DNA of 64,000 nucleotides from Erwinia pyri (GCF_030758455.1 NZ_CP132354.1:62001-126000), one strand, 5' to 3'. Counted from the first letter of the stretch, positions 46,866 through 56,510 are shown. Numbers and translations: made by a program. The notes: generated by a model not told the origin, from the sequence alone.

Positions 46866-48875
46866 TTAGCTTCCCTGCTTTGCCATTTGCGCCTGTTTTT
46901 TGTTGCGAAGGTAGGCCAGCACTTGGGCGTAGCGCACCTCCAACGGGTCACTCGATGTCAGCTCTGGTGGGTGTTGGTGTTGGCGGGCAAAGTCTTGGAT
47001 CCGCGGCCATAGAATAGTGGCCTCATCCTCTGACACTTGGGCCTGGCTTGCGCTAACAGCATCTTGAATGGTTTTGAGCATTGCCACGGTGACTGATTTT
47101 GAGAGAATTTCATAAGCACCGTGGAATGGGTTTACTGTCTCAATCAGGTCGATATTCAAATTTTCGATGTTGATGAACTTCTCACCCATCTTCAAAAACT
47201 GCCTGCTAACCGTTATCTCATCCGGGTCGTTGACTGGGGAGGGGCCACCCACGCTATCCGCGCCTTCCGGGACATCCTTCTCATCTACCAATACTCCGTG
47301 CTTATTGATGTAAAGGCTCTGCAGGATGCCAGACCGTATCTGCTCCAGTTCATAATCCGTCAGATCAGGATACATTTTTTGGATGGTTGCGGGTAAGGCC
47401 TCCTGAGTGATTAACTCTGCTGGCAGAGTATTGGATACTGCTTCCTTAACGAGTTGCTCATTAGCCATCAGGGTCGCCATGATCTCTTCTTTATCGCCGT
47501 TAAGAATATCGAGCACCTTTTTCGATACCGGGGCCACCTTATCATCGATAATTAGCGTGTTTGGAGGGAGATCTTCTCCATTCCATTGAGAACGTGGCTT
47601 GAATTGGATGCTGGGTGCCAAGATTTGCTCCATCAACAGTGAGGTAGTGATGGCCTTGAGCATGTTGTTGACCGATACTTTCACGTCATCATCCTGGGCA
47701 TCAGGCTGTGCGATCAGGTTAGTAAACTGGGCATGCGTCTTCCCTTTGCAATCACGTGTTGCGCGGCCAATGATCTGCACCACTTCAGTCAAAGAACTCC
47801 GATAGCCGATAGTCAATACATGCTCACAATACGGCCAGTCAAATCCCTCTTTTGCCATTCCCAGGGCAATGATGATGTCTATATCGTCTGCAGTTGCAAT
47901 GTTGCGCAAATATGCCTGCACCTTGGGCCGTTCAGCCACATTGTCATCAACCAGGTTAGCGACCTTCAAAAGTTTGCCATCTCCTTTACGTTTAACCCGA
48001 TAAACGCCGGATACCGGATCTTGAGACTCCACGTCACCCAGAGCATCCAATATGGCATCAACCTCCGTGTGCTTATCTTTGGTGGACTCGCCGGAATTGA
48101 CGTTAGGGATATGGATGATGGTTTTTTTTGTGGGATCGAGCACGGAGGGCAAAGCGTTAATATAGCGGCCTTGATAAAAATGATAACCGATGCCGAGTGA
48201 TTTCAGATGTTCATAGCCGTTTAACTGTTCGTAATAGGAGTAAGACACTTTAGTAAATTGGGCTTCATCCTCTGGTAGCAAAATAGGAACGGTATCGCCC
48301 CGGAAATAGGAGCCCGTCATGGCGACAATGTGCGCATGAGGCAGCTTCATCAGCGCATCGAGTAAAGCACCTAGCCGGCTGTTTTCATCGGCAGAAACGT
48401 GATGGAATTCGTCAATGGCCACCAAACAGTAGTCAAAAATAGCCACATCCATACTGTCGAAAGCAAAGCGCAAGGTGGCAGGAGTGCAGATTAGGATCTG
48501 ACCATCACCGTGCATAAAACGACGAAAAGCGGCCACCTTTCCCTTTTCCCCTCCACCGATACAGAGGTTATTCTCAGGCTCTACCGTCCAGTCAGCAAAG
48601 AAGCCGTATTGGGTGAGAGGGGTGTCTTTAAACGAAGATCCGATGGACATTTCTGGCACCGCTACGATGACCTTACGTACCCCCTGGTTGATCAGCTTGT
48701 CCAACCCCAGAAACATCAACGCCCGCGATTTACCACTGGCAGGTGGCGCTTTAAGCAGCAGGTAGGGGCTGTTGCGCTGCTCGAACACGCGGGCCTGCAT
48801 CTCGCGTATGCCCATGGTTTTTTGTGCTGTGCTTTGCCCCGTTTGGGCATAACTGACGTTAAGTATATTTTCCAT
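46866..48875 (-). CDS. DEAD/DEAH-like superfamily 2 helicase of the cassette
   Basis: The product is 669 residues from ATG 48875 (MENILNVSYAQTGQS). Helicase motifs: Walker A APPASGKS at 43-50, DEFHH for motif II near 155, MTGSY for motif III, and QIIGRATRD for motif VI. It resembles the translocase subunits of restriction-type systems (SSL2/HsdR-like core without a fused nuclease). It sits between the DNA methyltransferase and the GIY-YIG nuclease on one strand, so the likely role is to translocate or unwind DNA for the nuclease. Confidence 0.88.
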   Translation of the reverse strand: MENILNVSYAQTGQSTAQKTMGIREMQARVFEQRNSPYLLLKAPPASGKSRALMFLGLDKLINQGVRKVIVAVPEMSIGSSFKDTPLTQYGFFADWTVEPENNLCIGGGEKGKVAAFRRFMHGDGQILICTPATLRFAFDSMDVAIFDYCLVAIDEFHHVSADENSRLGALLDALMKLPHAHIVAMTGSYFRGDTVPILLPEDEAQFTKVSYSYYEQLNGYEHLKSLGIGYHFYQGRYINALPSVLDPTKKTIIHIPNVNSGESTKDKHTEVDAILDALGDVESQDPVSGVYRVKRKGDGKLLKVANLVDDNVAERPKVQAYLRNIATADDIDIIIALGMAKEGFDWPYCEHVLTIGYRSSLTEVVQIIGRATRDCKGKTHAQFTNLIAQPDAQDDDVKVSVNNMLKAITTSLLMEQILAPSIQFKPRSQWNGEDLPPNTLIIDDKVAPVSKKVLDILNGDKEEIMATLMANEQLVKEAVSNTLPAELITQEALPATIQKMYPDLTDYELEQIRSGILQSLYINKHGVLVDEKDVPEGADSVGGPSPVNDPDEITVSRQFLKMGEKFINIENLNIDLIETVNPFHGAYEILSKSVTVAMLKTIQDAVSASQAQVSEDEATILWPRIQDFARQHQHPPELTSSDPLEVRYAQVLAYLRNKKQAQMAKQGS

Positions 48876-48960
48876 AGCCACACCTGTTTCGTGGAGGATG
48901 GGCGACGCGGCAACCGACCGCACCCATCATCTGAAATTTGTTAGTAAGCCGTGTCAGCGG

Positions 48961-51333
48961 CTATTGATTCGTCAACTTTTCATACCGTGCAAGCAGAAAA
49001 CTCAGGCGATCAGCTGCATCCCTAAAGGGCTTATCGCCATAGAGCTCCGCGAGGGTACGACCAGGGAAGTCGTCTCGAGTCAGATAGACCTCTTCAGCCA
49101 GTCGTTTCACCTCTTCACGTTGTTCTGGTGTCACTGTTGGCCAAGGAAAGGTGTTGTAAACGACTTTATTGCCATAGCTGTAATCACTTTTTAAACGCAT
49201 CGCTACTAAGCGCATCCAGTCGTTATGGAGTATCGACGTGAGGATGCCAAACTCATATAAAGTGCCATTGGGAAGGATGAAGTTTTTATTGGTAGATATT
49301 ACATTGGCATCAAAGAAACCTATAGGTACGTAAGTTCGACGCTCAGATGAAACTGATGGCACAAGAATGTAATTTCCGGAGGTTGGTTGGCTTACCTGTA
49401 TAAAAATATGTGGTTTTTCAGCCATTTTTAGTGCAGCTGGATGACCAGCTTTCAGACGTAATTGCCGAATAGCTGCTGTTTTTTTCTGTACTTCAGGCAT
49501 AGTCTGTAAATCTTCATCATTAGCATTGACCAACCACAAACACCACCGCTCCTTGGCATTCAAAAATTCAGCAGCCCCCAGTACCTTTTTGAGCCATCGC
49601 TCGGCTTGAGGTTCTTTCTTTACCAACTCATCGCGTTCTTCTCTGGTCAGGAGCAGATGACCGCCATCCGTAGGCTTATTGCCAAATAAAAGAGGTGGGA
49701 TGTTGCTCACCAAAGGCTTGCTTCTTGCGATGATAGCAATATTACGTCCTTCAACCAGATAGGGGCTGATATTGCTGACGTTACTACTATGCCATTCGCC
49801 TTCGACTCGCTGGAACAAACGTCGTGTATTTGACTGTGCAGATAGTCCGATAATAACTACATGAACCGCTGCCTTGTCACGGGCATGGTTAGCCCAGGCG
49901 AACGTCGGATAAGCGAAGTGAATATTCAACCCAAGAGCGAAAATAGGAGGCCAGAGAGTGGCCACCTGGTCACCCTGGCAGATCGAGTTGGTCGACACCA
50001 AAGCAAGTTCAGCGCGGGAATTCTTAATATACTGTGCACCTTTCCAGAACCAGCAGGCGACAAAATCTAAATAGCCTAGTGTCATCTTACCAAACACAGC
50101 CTGCATATTCATTCGCTGTTCGTCAGTACGGCCTAGCGTACCTAGAAACGGTGGATTGCCGATCACATAAACTTCATCCTCTTTACCCTTGGGACAAACG
50201 GTATGCCAGTCTAGTACCAGACTGTCACCCCCTTGGATTTTCCCCGATGAGCGTAATGGCAGCGCGGGTGGTGCATAGCCAAAGATTTGCTCCCATTGCT
50301 TGTTGAGTTGATGCTCTGCCAGCCACAGTGCCAGACGGGCAATCTCACAGGTGAAATCGTCGATCTCAATTCCATAGAACTGGTCGAGGTGGAGATTAGT
50401 GATGTTGAATCCCTGTTGTGGATCCAACTCTTGCAATGCCCGGATAATGTCTATTTCTAATAAACGCAGTGCCTTGTAGGCAATGATCAAAAAATTGCCC
50501 GAGCCACATGCAGGGTCAAAAACCTTGATGTTGCCTATTCTAACTAACGGCTTTTTAAGGCCATTGGCACTGGTACTACTCTTTTCTAGTTCGGCTCTCA
50601 AAGGGTCGGTCGAGAAACAGAGGCTGGATCACCTTCATTATGTTGCTATAAGAGGTGTAGTGCTGCCCAAGATTGCCACGCTGCTCTACGTCAATGACGG
50701 CCTGGAACATGGAGCCGAAAATATCGGGGTTAATATCACCCCAGTTCATCAAACAGCACTCCAGTAAAATCCGGCGGCCTTTCAAGCCGAGATTAGGAAT
50801 GTGCTCATCCACCGCGAATAGCCCGCCGTTAACATAGGGAAAAGCAGACATATGGTTCGGTAATTGCTTACGGAAGTCACTCTTTGGGGGACTGTTCATA
50901 ACGGCAAATAGCAAACTCAGGAAATGGTCAAGGTCACTTCCATCTTCTTCCGTGTAGCCTTGAATGGCCGCGGTAAACTGCCCTTCAGTGAAAATACCGG
51001 TATCCTCAGCAAAAAGGCAGAACAGCAGGCGAGTGAGAAAAACGTTGAGGGCATGAATATCTTCTGCACTATTCAAATTGTTATGGATTTTAATGAGGTC
51101 GAAGAGCTTGCCCATTTTCTCGGCTGCTTTGACATCAGCGGGGTGTTCACTGCCCAAGATGGCCTTTTCTAAGCCAACGAGCGGCAAAAAGAAGCTATAC
51201 TCCCGGAACAGCTCACACAACTCGATATCAAGGCGTTCCTTGGTCAGCACATCCCACGCGAGAAAACGCGTAAAATCGGTGACCATGATAAATCGGTACT
51301 TGTTTTTGCCATTGGTCGGATCGGTTTCCCCTG
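48961..51333 (-). pseudogene. N6-adenine DNA methyltransferase, frameshifted and 5'-truncated
   Basis: Two frames join near 50590: one ends IQPLFLDRPFESRTRKE, the other starts RAELEKSSTSANGLKKPLVR. The first contains TDPTNGK, MVTDFTRFLAWD and GGLFAVDEHIPNLGLKG; the second has the SAM motif FDPACGSGNFLI and the catalytic NPPF (VIGNPPFLGTLG), then a long C-terminal target-recognition region. The protein belongs to the large class I DNA methyltransferases (COG1002/type IIG-like). The usual N-terminal part is missing because the sequence ends at about 51333 against a truncated umuD. The cassette is therefore probably inactive for methylation. Confidence 0.85.
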
Positions 51334-51668
51334 CTCAGGATTACGTCGAAAAAGAACTCGACCTCAACGAACTTTGCATCCGCAGACGGGCGTCAACGTT
51401 CTTTGTTCGTGCCAGCGGCAGCAGCATGCAGGATCTCGGGCTGTTTGATGGCGATGTCATGGTGGTCGACCGTGCCGAGGAAGCGTCACACGGCGACATA
51501 GTTGTTGCTGAGGTGAATGGCGAGTTCACAGTTAAGCGCCTGCAGCTGCATCCCCGCCTCGCCCTGTTGCCGATGAATCAGGCTTACGCGGTGATTTATC
51601 CTGAGGAACTGCAGCTGCTCGGCGTCGTCACCTGGTTCTTCAACAGCACCCGGGCGCGTGGGAGGTAA
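51330..51668 (+). pseudogene. umuD: umuD-type (RumA/MucA-like) SOS peptidase, 5'-truncated
   Basis: The frame is SPAQDYVEKELDLNELCIRR ... FVRASGSSMQDLGLFDGDVM ... GEFTVKRLQLHP. The catalytic Ser (GSSM) and Lys (TVKRL) of the LexA-like dyad are present. The first about 20-25 residues, with the Cys-Gly self-cleavage site, the LexA-controlled promoter and the start codon, are gone; the DNA switches to methyltransferase sequence at about 51330. The open frame upstream to 51078 is methyltransferase DNA read backwards. umuC follows two bases later. Confidence 0.85.
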
Positions 51669-51670
51669 TC

Positions 51671-51799
51671 ATGCCCATGTTCGGACTGGCCGACGTCAAC
51701 TCCTTTTACGCCAGCTGCGAGGCGTTGTTCCGCCCTGACCTGCGCGGTAAACCTGTAGTGGTGCTCAGCAACAATGATCTGAGTGATACCGACTGTTAG
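51671..51799 (+). pseudogene. umuC: umuC 5' fragment (DNA polymerase V catalytic subunit)
   Basis: ATG 51671 after GGAGG. MPMFGLADVNSFYASCEALF matches the first catalytic motif of UmuC (DVNSFYASCE) and continues to VVVLSNND. The frame then enters foreign DNA and stops. The break falls exactly inside the codons for SNND-GCVIAR, and the rest of umuC resumes at 53900. Confidence 0.9.
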
Positions 51800-51981
51800 T
51801 AACACGGCCTTCGGATGTCCAGGTCAGTGGTAACGGTTTGACCTGCAGCTACCGATGCAAAGCTACCCTTCGGCACCAGCAGAAACCGGCCAAAAGCCCC
51901 CCCTTTATCAACAAGCTTGGCTTACCCCGAAACGGCTTGGGATTGTGCCAGCGCGAGGCAGTAGCTGCGCTGGCCTGCTGA

Positions 51982-53037
51982 TCAGCCTACGGAATACAGC
52001 GGCGCATCGATTTCATCGAACTTGCCACCGGTGATGAGATCCTTGATGCGTGGATCGTCAAGTACCGTATAAGGATAACCGCGTGGGATCGCGCTAATCT
52101 GATCGAGACGCGCTACTTGCTCAAGCGACAAGGCAACTTTTGCCGCAGCAAGGTTACTCTCAAGTTGGAGCAGCGTACGCGGGCCAATGATCGGCAATGA
52201 CCCTTTAGCGGAGACCCACGCGACGGCGATTTCACCAGGGGTAACCCCCGCCTCATGGGAAATCGCGAGTAAGGTATCAATAATCGCGCTGCGCTGCGGT
52301 GTATTCTCGGGTTGAAATCCGGCGCCGCCCCACGCGTCGTTACGACGGCTTTCCATATTTTGGTTGCGGTATTTCCCTGTGAGGACACCACCGCCTAACG
52401 GCGAATAAGCCACCACACCGAGACCTAACGCGGCTGCGGCGGAAATCAAGTCCTGTTCAGTCGCGCGCTGAACCAGACTATGCTCGACTTGAATGCCCGC
52501 GATTGGTACGGTGCCGCGCAATTCGGCGATAGTCGCGGCGCGTGCAACGCGCCAAGCAGGAAAATTGGAAAGACCGGCATACAAAATTTTACCGGCCCGT
52601 ACAAGGTCATCGAAGCCTCGCATGATCTCTTCCATAGGCGTCACGCCATCATCCACATGCGCCCAGTACAAATCGATACGATCAGTTTTGAGCCGCTTCA
52701 AACTGGCTTCAACCGATGCCACCATGGCCTGACGGCTGTTGCCTGTTGCGAGAATGCCTGAGTTTGCATCCGTCTTGACAGCAAATTTAGTTGAAATGAC
52801 AAACTCTTCCCTTCGGCCTTTCAACAAGTCGCCAACAAATTGCTCTGACTGACCATCCTGGTAGCCGTTGGCTGTATCAATGAAGTTGCCACCTGCGCTG
52901 GCATAAGTGTCGAAAATACGGCGCGCTTCATCCGGATCGGCCCCGTGGCCGCCCCAAGCCACACCGAAATTCGCCGTCCCGAGTACCAGTTCGGAAACTC
53001 GCAAGCCAGTATGCTTCCCAAAAATTTTATAACGCAT
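51982..53037 (-). CDS. Aldo/keto reductase (passenger of the umuC insertion)
   Basis: A 351-residue NADPH-dependent carbonyl reductase. Catalytic tetrad: Asp and Tyr in FIDTANGYQDGQSEQFVG, Lys in FVISTKFAV and His in DLYWAHVDD. The cofactor end is IIGPRTLLQLESNLAA. Start ATG 53037 (MRYKIFGKHTGLRVSELVLG). Divergent from the TetR gene at 53138 with tandem operators between, so probably induced by a reactive aldehyde or quinone. Confidence 0.92.
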   Translation of the reverse strand: MRYKIFGKHTGLRVSELVLGTANFGVAWGGHGADPDEARRIFDTYASAGGNFIDTANGYQDGQSEQFVGDLLKGRREEFVISTKFAVKTDANSGILATGNSRQAMVASVEASLKRLKTDRIDLYWAHVDDGVTPMEEIMRGFDDLVRAGKILYAGLSNFPAWRVARAATIAELRGTVPIAGIQVEHSLVQRATEQDLISAAAALGLGVVAYSPLGGGVLTGKYRNQNMESRRNDAWGGAGFQPENTPQRSAIIDTLLAISHEAGVTPGEIAVAWVSAKGSLPIIGPRTLLQLESNLAAAKVALSLEQVARLDQISAIPRGYPYTVLDDPRIKDLITGGKFDEIDAPLYSVG

Positions 53038-53084
53038 GTGTCACTCCTTGTTGTCGTCCCTAATGCAGCGGCGCTACAATAAAA

Positions 53085-53119
53085 GGATCAGGGATCCACA
53101 TCTTCTGGATCACCGATCC
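53085..53119. promoter_or_regulatory. Tandem operator GGATC-N3-GATCC x2
   Basis: Two 13-bp palindromes, GGATCAGGGATCC (53085-53097) and GGATCACCGATCC (53107-53119), are exactly 22 bp apart (two helical turns) in the divergent promoter of the reductase and TetR genes. They are likely binding sites for the TetR dimer. Confidence 0.65.
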
Positions 53120-53137
53120 GTTTGTCAAGGAGTGTTT

Positions 53138-53716
53138 ATGCGGGCTGATGCAAAAGAAAACTATAACCACCTGCTTGTGACTGCGCGGGCCGTCGTCGCC
53201 GAGGATGGTGCAAACGCATCAATGCGCGATATTGCTCGCAAAGCTGGGGTAGGACCTGCCACCCTTTTCCGGCACTTCCCTACGCGAGATGCGCTACTCG
53301 ACACGTTGCTGAGGAGTACCCTCGAAGAGCTGACGCGAAAGGCTGGCGTACTGGAATCTGCCTCTTCCGCTGATGAAGCGCTGGTTGCCTGGCTGCGCGA
53401 TGCGGTGGCGTTTGTTCGGATTTATAGTGGGGTAGTCACGTTGATGGCCACTGCGCTTTCAGACGCCAGTTCAGCCTTGCATGCTTCATGTGAAAACCTG
53501 CGCAGCGCTGGCACACGCCTCTTGACGCGCGCACAAGCTGAGGGAAGGGCCGACAAGAATATGACAGGCAGCGATATGTTCGCGCTGATTGGGGCGCTAG
53601 GCTGGATTGGCGATCAGGCCTCGTACTCCGCGCGCAGCGATTATCTGTTTGATGTCATCGCCAGCGCAATTCTGACAAATCGGCCAGGACGTGATGTTGC
53701 GATTGGTACGATCTAA
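53138..53716 (+). CDS. TetR-family regulator (passenger of the umuC insertion)
   Basis: The product is 192 residues from ATG 53138, with AAGGAG five bases upstream; the open frame back to 53036 is not coding. HTH: ASMRDIARKAGVGPATLFRH, then FPTRDALLDTLLRSTLEELT. The C-terminal helical pocket belongs to the group that regulates adjacent reductases. It probably represses the aldo/keto reductase and itself. Confidence 0.9.
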   Translation: MRADAKENYNHLLVTARAVVAEDGANASMRDIARKAGVGPATLFRHFPTRDALLDTLLRSTLEELTRKAGVLESASSADEALVAWLRDAVAFVRIYSGVVTLMATALSDASSALHASCENLRSAGTRLLTRAQAEGRADKNMTGSDMFALIGALGWIGDQASYSARSDYLFDVIASAILTNRPGRDVAIGTI

Positions 53717-53901
53717 CCGTATCGCCAAACCACTCCAGGCCGGACGTTCGCTTTGGGCTGATAGCTGCCTCTGACTATGGCCTTCAGGAGAAGTTTGTAG
53801 CGTGGATGGAGCTGAAGTCGTGGAAATGTTAGTAGAAATATTTATTTAAAAATCAGTAAATTAATAATAATTAATAGTTAGTCTCATTCAGATACAATGA
53901 C

Positions 53902-55071
53902 GGCTGTGTTATTGCCCGCAGCGCAACCGCAAAAAAATACATCAGAATGGGCGAGCCATGGTTTAAGATTAAAAACGAACATTATCCTGAGAAAATATTT
54001 ATATTTTCAAGTAATTACGCTCTATACCACTCAATGTCTCAGCGCGTAATGACGGCACTGGAAGAAATGACGCCGCGGGTCGAGCAGTACTCAATCGACG
54101 AGATGTTCCTGGATCTGACAGGCATCGATTCCTGCGAGGACTTTGAGCACTTTGGCCGGCGCCTGCGATCTCATGTACTGGCCACGACCGGCCTGACAGT
54201 GGGATGTGGCCTGGGCCCCACCAAAACCCTCGCAAAATCCGCTCAGTGGGCAAGCAAAGAATGGAAGCAGTTCCGCGGGGTGCTGGCTCTCATGCCGGGG
54301 AATCCCAGACGCACTCAAACCCTTCTGTCCAGGCAGCCCGTAGAGGAAATCTGGGGTGTAGGCCGGCGCATCGGTAAACGCCTTAACCAAATGGGCATAG
54401 AAAATGCCCTGCAGCTGGCCAGCGCGCCCCCCGCCCTCATCCGTAAAAACTTCAGCGTCGTGCTGGAGCGCACCGTGCGTGAGCTCAACGGCGAATCCTG
54501 CATTCCTCTTGAGGAACTGCCCCCGGCAAAACAGCAGATAGTTTCCAGCCGCTCTTTTGGTGAGCGCATCACCCTGAAGTCATCTATGCAGGAAGCGCTG
54601 TGCCAGTACGCGACGCGCGCGGCTGAAAAACTCAGAAAAGAACGTCAGTTCTGCCGTCATATTGGCGTATTCATCCGCACCTCCCCGCACGCGCAGGGAG
54701 AGATATTTTACGGTAACAGCGCCGGAGAGAAGCTCTCTCTGCCGACCCAGGATACGCGTGACATCATTGAGGTGGCCATGCGATCGCTTGACCGCATCTG
54801 GCTGGAAGGCCGCCGCTATATGACGGCGGGCATCATGCTTGATGACTTCACGCCGAATGGCGTGAGTCAGCTGAACCTCTTTGATGACAGTCAGCCGCGG
54901 GCAAACAGCGCACAGCTAATGAAAGTGCTGGATGGCATAAATCAGTCGGGACTGGGAAACCTGTGGTTTGCGCGTCAGGGGGTAGATAATGAATGGAAAA
55001 TGAAACGGGAGCTGCTTTCGCCAGCATGGACGACCCGGTGGGAGGATATTCCTGTTGCACGCGTATTGTGA
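53902..55071 (+). pseudogene. umuC: umuC 3' part (Y-family polymerase V), separated from its start
   Basis: The frame resumes GCVIARSATAKKYIRMGEPW and runs 389 codons to 55071. Visible Y-family features are VEQYSIDEMFLDLTG (catalytic SIDE), TVGCGLGPTKTLAKSAQWAS, EEIWGVGRRIGKRL and the little-finger and C-terminal regions. Joined to 51671-51778 through ACAATG it gives a 425-residue UmuC of normal length. Alone, translation could start at ATG 53947, but the first catalytic Asp would be missing, so polymerase activity is not expected. Confidence 0.9.
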
Positions 55072-55195
55072 GTGCTGGCAACCAGTTTCCTTTAGCTTCG
55101 TGAACATTGCGCTGATTTAATCCGCTGACCGTATACGATAGTAACCTGACAGAATATTATGAATATCAACTGACTTTATAAATGAGGAACTATAA

Positions 55196-55396
55196 ATGAG
55201 ATATAACCATGCGAGAGGACCCGTAAGCTTTGATATAAAGCGTAAACTGGTTGAGCTTATACAGACACATAAGGATGCAGATTCACTGGCAGAAGATATC
55301 ATTGAACTGATTGCTGTAGGCAGAAGCGATCCAGATGGTTTCCGCGCTGTCAGTACTGAGCTGGACAGGATGAAAAGCCTTGACCTGAAGAAATAA
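55196..55396 (+). CDS. Small hypothetical protein
   Basis: The product is 66 residues starting MRYNHARGPVSFDIKRKLVE; helical and charged. GAGGA lies about eight bases before the ATG. No family recognised. It lies downstream of umuC in the plasmid-like segment. Confidence 0.55.
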   Translation: MRYNHARGPVSFDIKRKLVELIQTHKDADSLAEDIIELIAVGRSDPDGFRAVSTELDRMKSLDLKK

Positions 55397-55443
55397 TGGT
55401 CAAAACCATTTTACTTAAAAGCCGGAAAACAAACCACAAATGT

Positions 55444-55457
55444 AATACACGTGTATT
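55444..55457. promoter_or_regulatory. 14-bp perfect palindrome, shared core with 56536
   Basis: AATACACGTGTATT. The core ATACA-NN-TGTAT recurs at 56536-56547. The two sites flank the minus-strand genes 55512-56510. Confidence 0.55.
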
Positions 55458-55488
55458 TCACAGGAAATACATTTGTGCGAAAATTAAA

Positions 55489-55506
55489 AACCCGCCGCAG
55501 CGGGTT
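55489..55506 (-). terminator. Rho-independent terminator (minus strand)
   Basis: The stem AACCCGC/GCGGGTT has a TGCG loop and is followed by TTTTA on the minus strand, ending the 55512-56510 gene pair. Confidence 0.75.
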
Positions 55507-55511
55507 ACACA

Positions 55512-55898
55512 TTAACCGATTCGTCGCAGCCTCGGTGAACCTGCCAGCATGCCGGACTGACGCTCAATAGCAGCCTGTGGCTTCCAGTCACTGTGATCGC
55601 GACGCTGACGTCCCGAGCCGGTCACCATTTCCCTGAGTCGTTCAACAGGCGTGCGTTGCTGCTGACCGACATACACAATACGCATGAGAGACTGCATCAT
55701 CACATTGCTTACGCTGTCAGCACTCTTCAGGCCATGACGGTCCGGGCGTGAAGCAACCAGTTCATCAAGCACGGCGCGATATTCACTGGTAAAGTCACCG
55801 TATGTCAGAGAGGCAGGGACAGAACCAGCACTGCTCACATCGGGCGCTGCCGGCCCGGCATTACGCTCAATAGCAGTTTTCAGTTTCAGTATGGCCAT
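55512..55898 (-). CDS. Hypothetical plasmid-type protein
   Basis: The product is 128 residues starting MAILKLKTAIERNAGPAAPD. The middle (FTSEYRAVLDELVASRPDRH) and Arg-rich C-terminus (SGRQRRDHSDWK) suggest a nucleic-acid-binding protein. Not recognised. It forms a likely two-gene operon with the GNAT-like gene upstream at 55950 and ends at a terminator. Confidence 0.55.
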   Translation of the reverse strand: MAILKLKTAIERNAGPAAPDVSSAGSVPASLTYGDFTSEYRAVLDELVASRPDRHGLKSADSVSNVMMQSLMRIVYVGQQQRTPVERLREMVTGSGRQRRDHSDWKPQAAIERQSGMLAGSPRLRRIG

Positions 55899-55949
55899 AA
55901 TCCCCCCTTAGTTATGTTTATTTTAGCACACAAGGTGCTCACAAAACAC

Positions 55950-56510
55950 TCAGCCATCCATCCGTTTGACTAACACCTTCGCCCGAATTTTGCAGCCACG
56001 CTTTTCTCTGTTCTCATCAGCAGCACTGAGCTTATAACCCTGCGAACGGTAAAGCGGCACAAGCGCTCTGTCAGGCTGGCTGACCATTACCGTCTGTGCT
56101 CCGTATGCCTCCGCAAAGCTTTCCGCTACGATCATCCCTACCGGCAAAAGATAACCACTGAGCGGATTCGGGAACGGGTTAGATTCGAGGTAGCGCAAAG
56201 TGACGTTGATACGGCGGCGGGATACGCGGGCAAAAAGAAGGCCGCACAATTCATCACCACACCAGATACCGACATCAATTTTGTCCCGATTCTGAACACG
56301 TCTCGCCAGCCAGTTAAAATCTATGCCCAGAAAAGCACGGTCGGGATGCTGGCGCCACGCCGGATGTACAATAGCCCAGTCATCAGGGACTATCTTATCG
56401 AGACGGATAAGATTCACCGGCAACACGTGCCCAAAGTTATCGTCGATAGTCAGGATGGCCAGCGCCAGCGCCTGTGCCCTCTTTTGCCTGTGTTCCTGAA
56501 GTGTTGCCAT
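55950..56510 (-). CDS. GNAT-like acetyltransferase domain protein
   Basis: The product is 186 residues. The segment DVGIWCGDELCGLLFARVSR followed by a long helix (GYLLPVGMIVAESFAEAYGA) and RALVPLYRSQGYKL has the order of a GNAT fold (strand, acetyl-CoA helix, final Tyr strand). The acetyl-CoA loop is not canonical (no clear R/QxxGxG/A), so activity is uncertain. First gene of the minus-strand pair, preceded by the palindromic site at 56536. Confidence 0.5.
   Translation of the reverse strand: MATLQEHRQKRAQALALAILTIDDNFGHVLPVNLIRLDKIVPDDWAIVHPAWRQHPDRAFLGIDFNWLARRVQNRDKIDVGIWCGDELCGLLFARVSRRRINVTLRYLESNPFPNPLSGYLLPVGMIVAESFAEAYGAQTVMVSQPDRALVPLYRSQGYKLSAADENREKRGCKIRAKVLVKRMDG

Larger units (their letters stand above)
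51777..53893. mobile_element. 2,117-bp passenger element inserted in umuC (6-bp target duplication, no transposase)
   Basis: The target duplication ACAATG is at 51771-51776 and 53894-53899. The ends are inverted: ATCTGAGTGATACCGACTG at the left, and ATCTGAATGAGACTAACTA at the right read inwards; about 16 of 21 bases match after the first A. The interior carries an aldo/keto reductase and a TetR regulator, divergently arranged, and no transposase. Removing the element and one duplication copy restores umuC in frame. It behaves like a mobile insertion cassette moved in trans. The IS family supplying the ends is not recognised. Confidence 0.8.

Noticed and set aside
51078..51330. Apparent long N-terminus of the umuD-like frame
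   Set aside because: It is the methyltransferase gene read on the opposite strand; umuD similarity begins only at SPAQDYVE.
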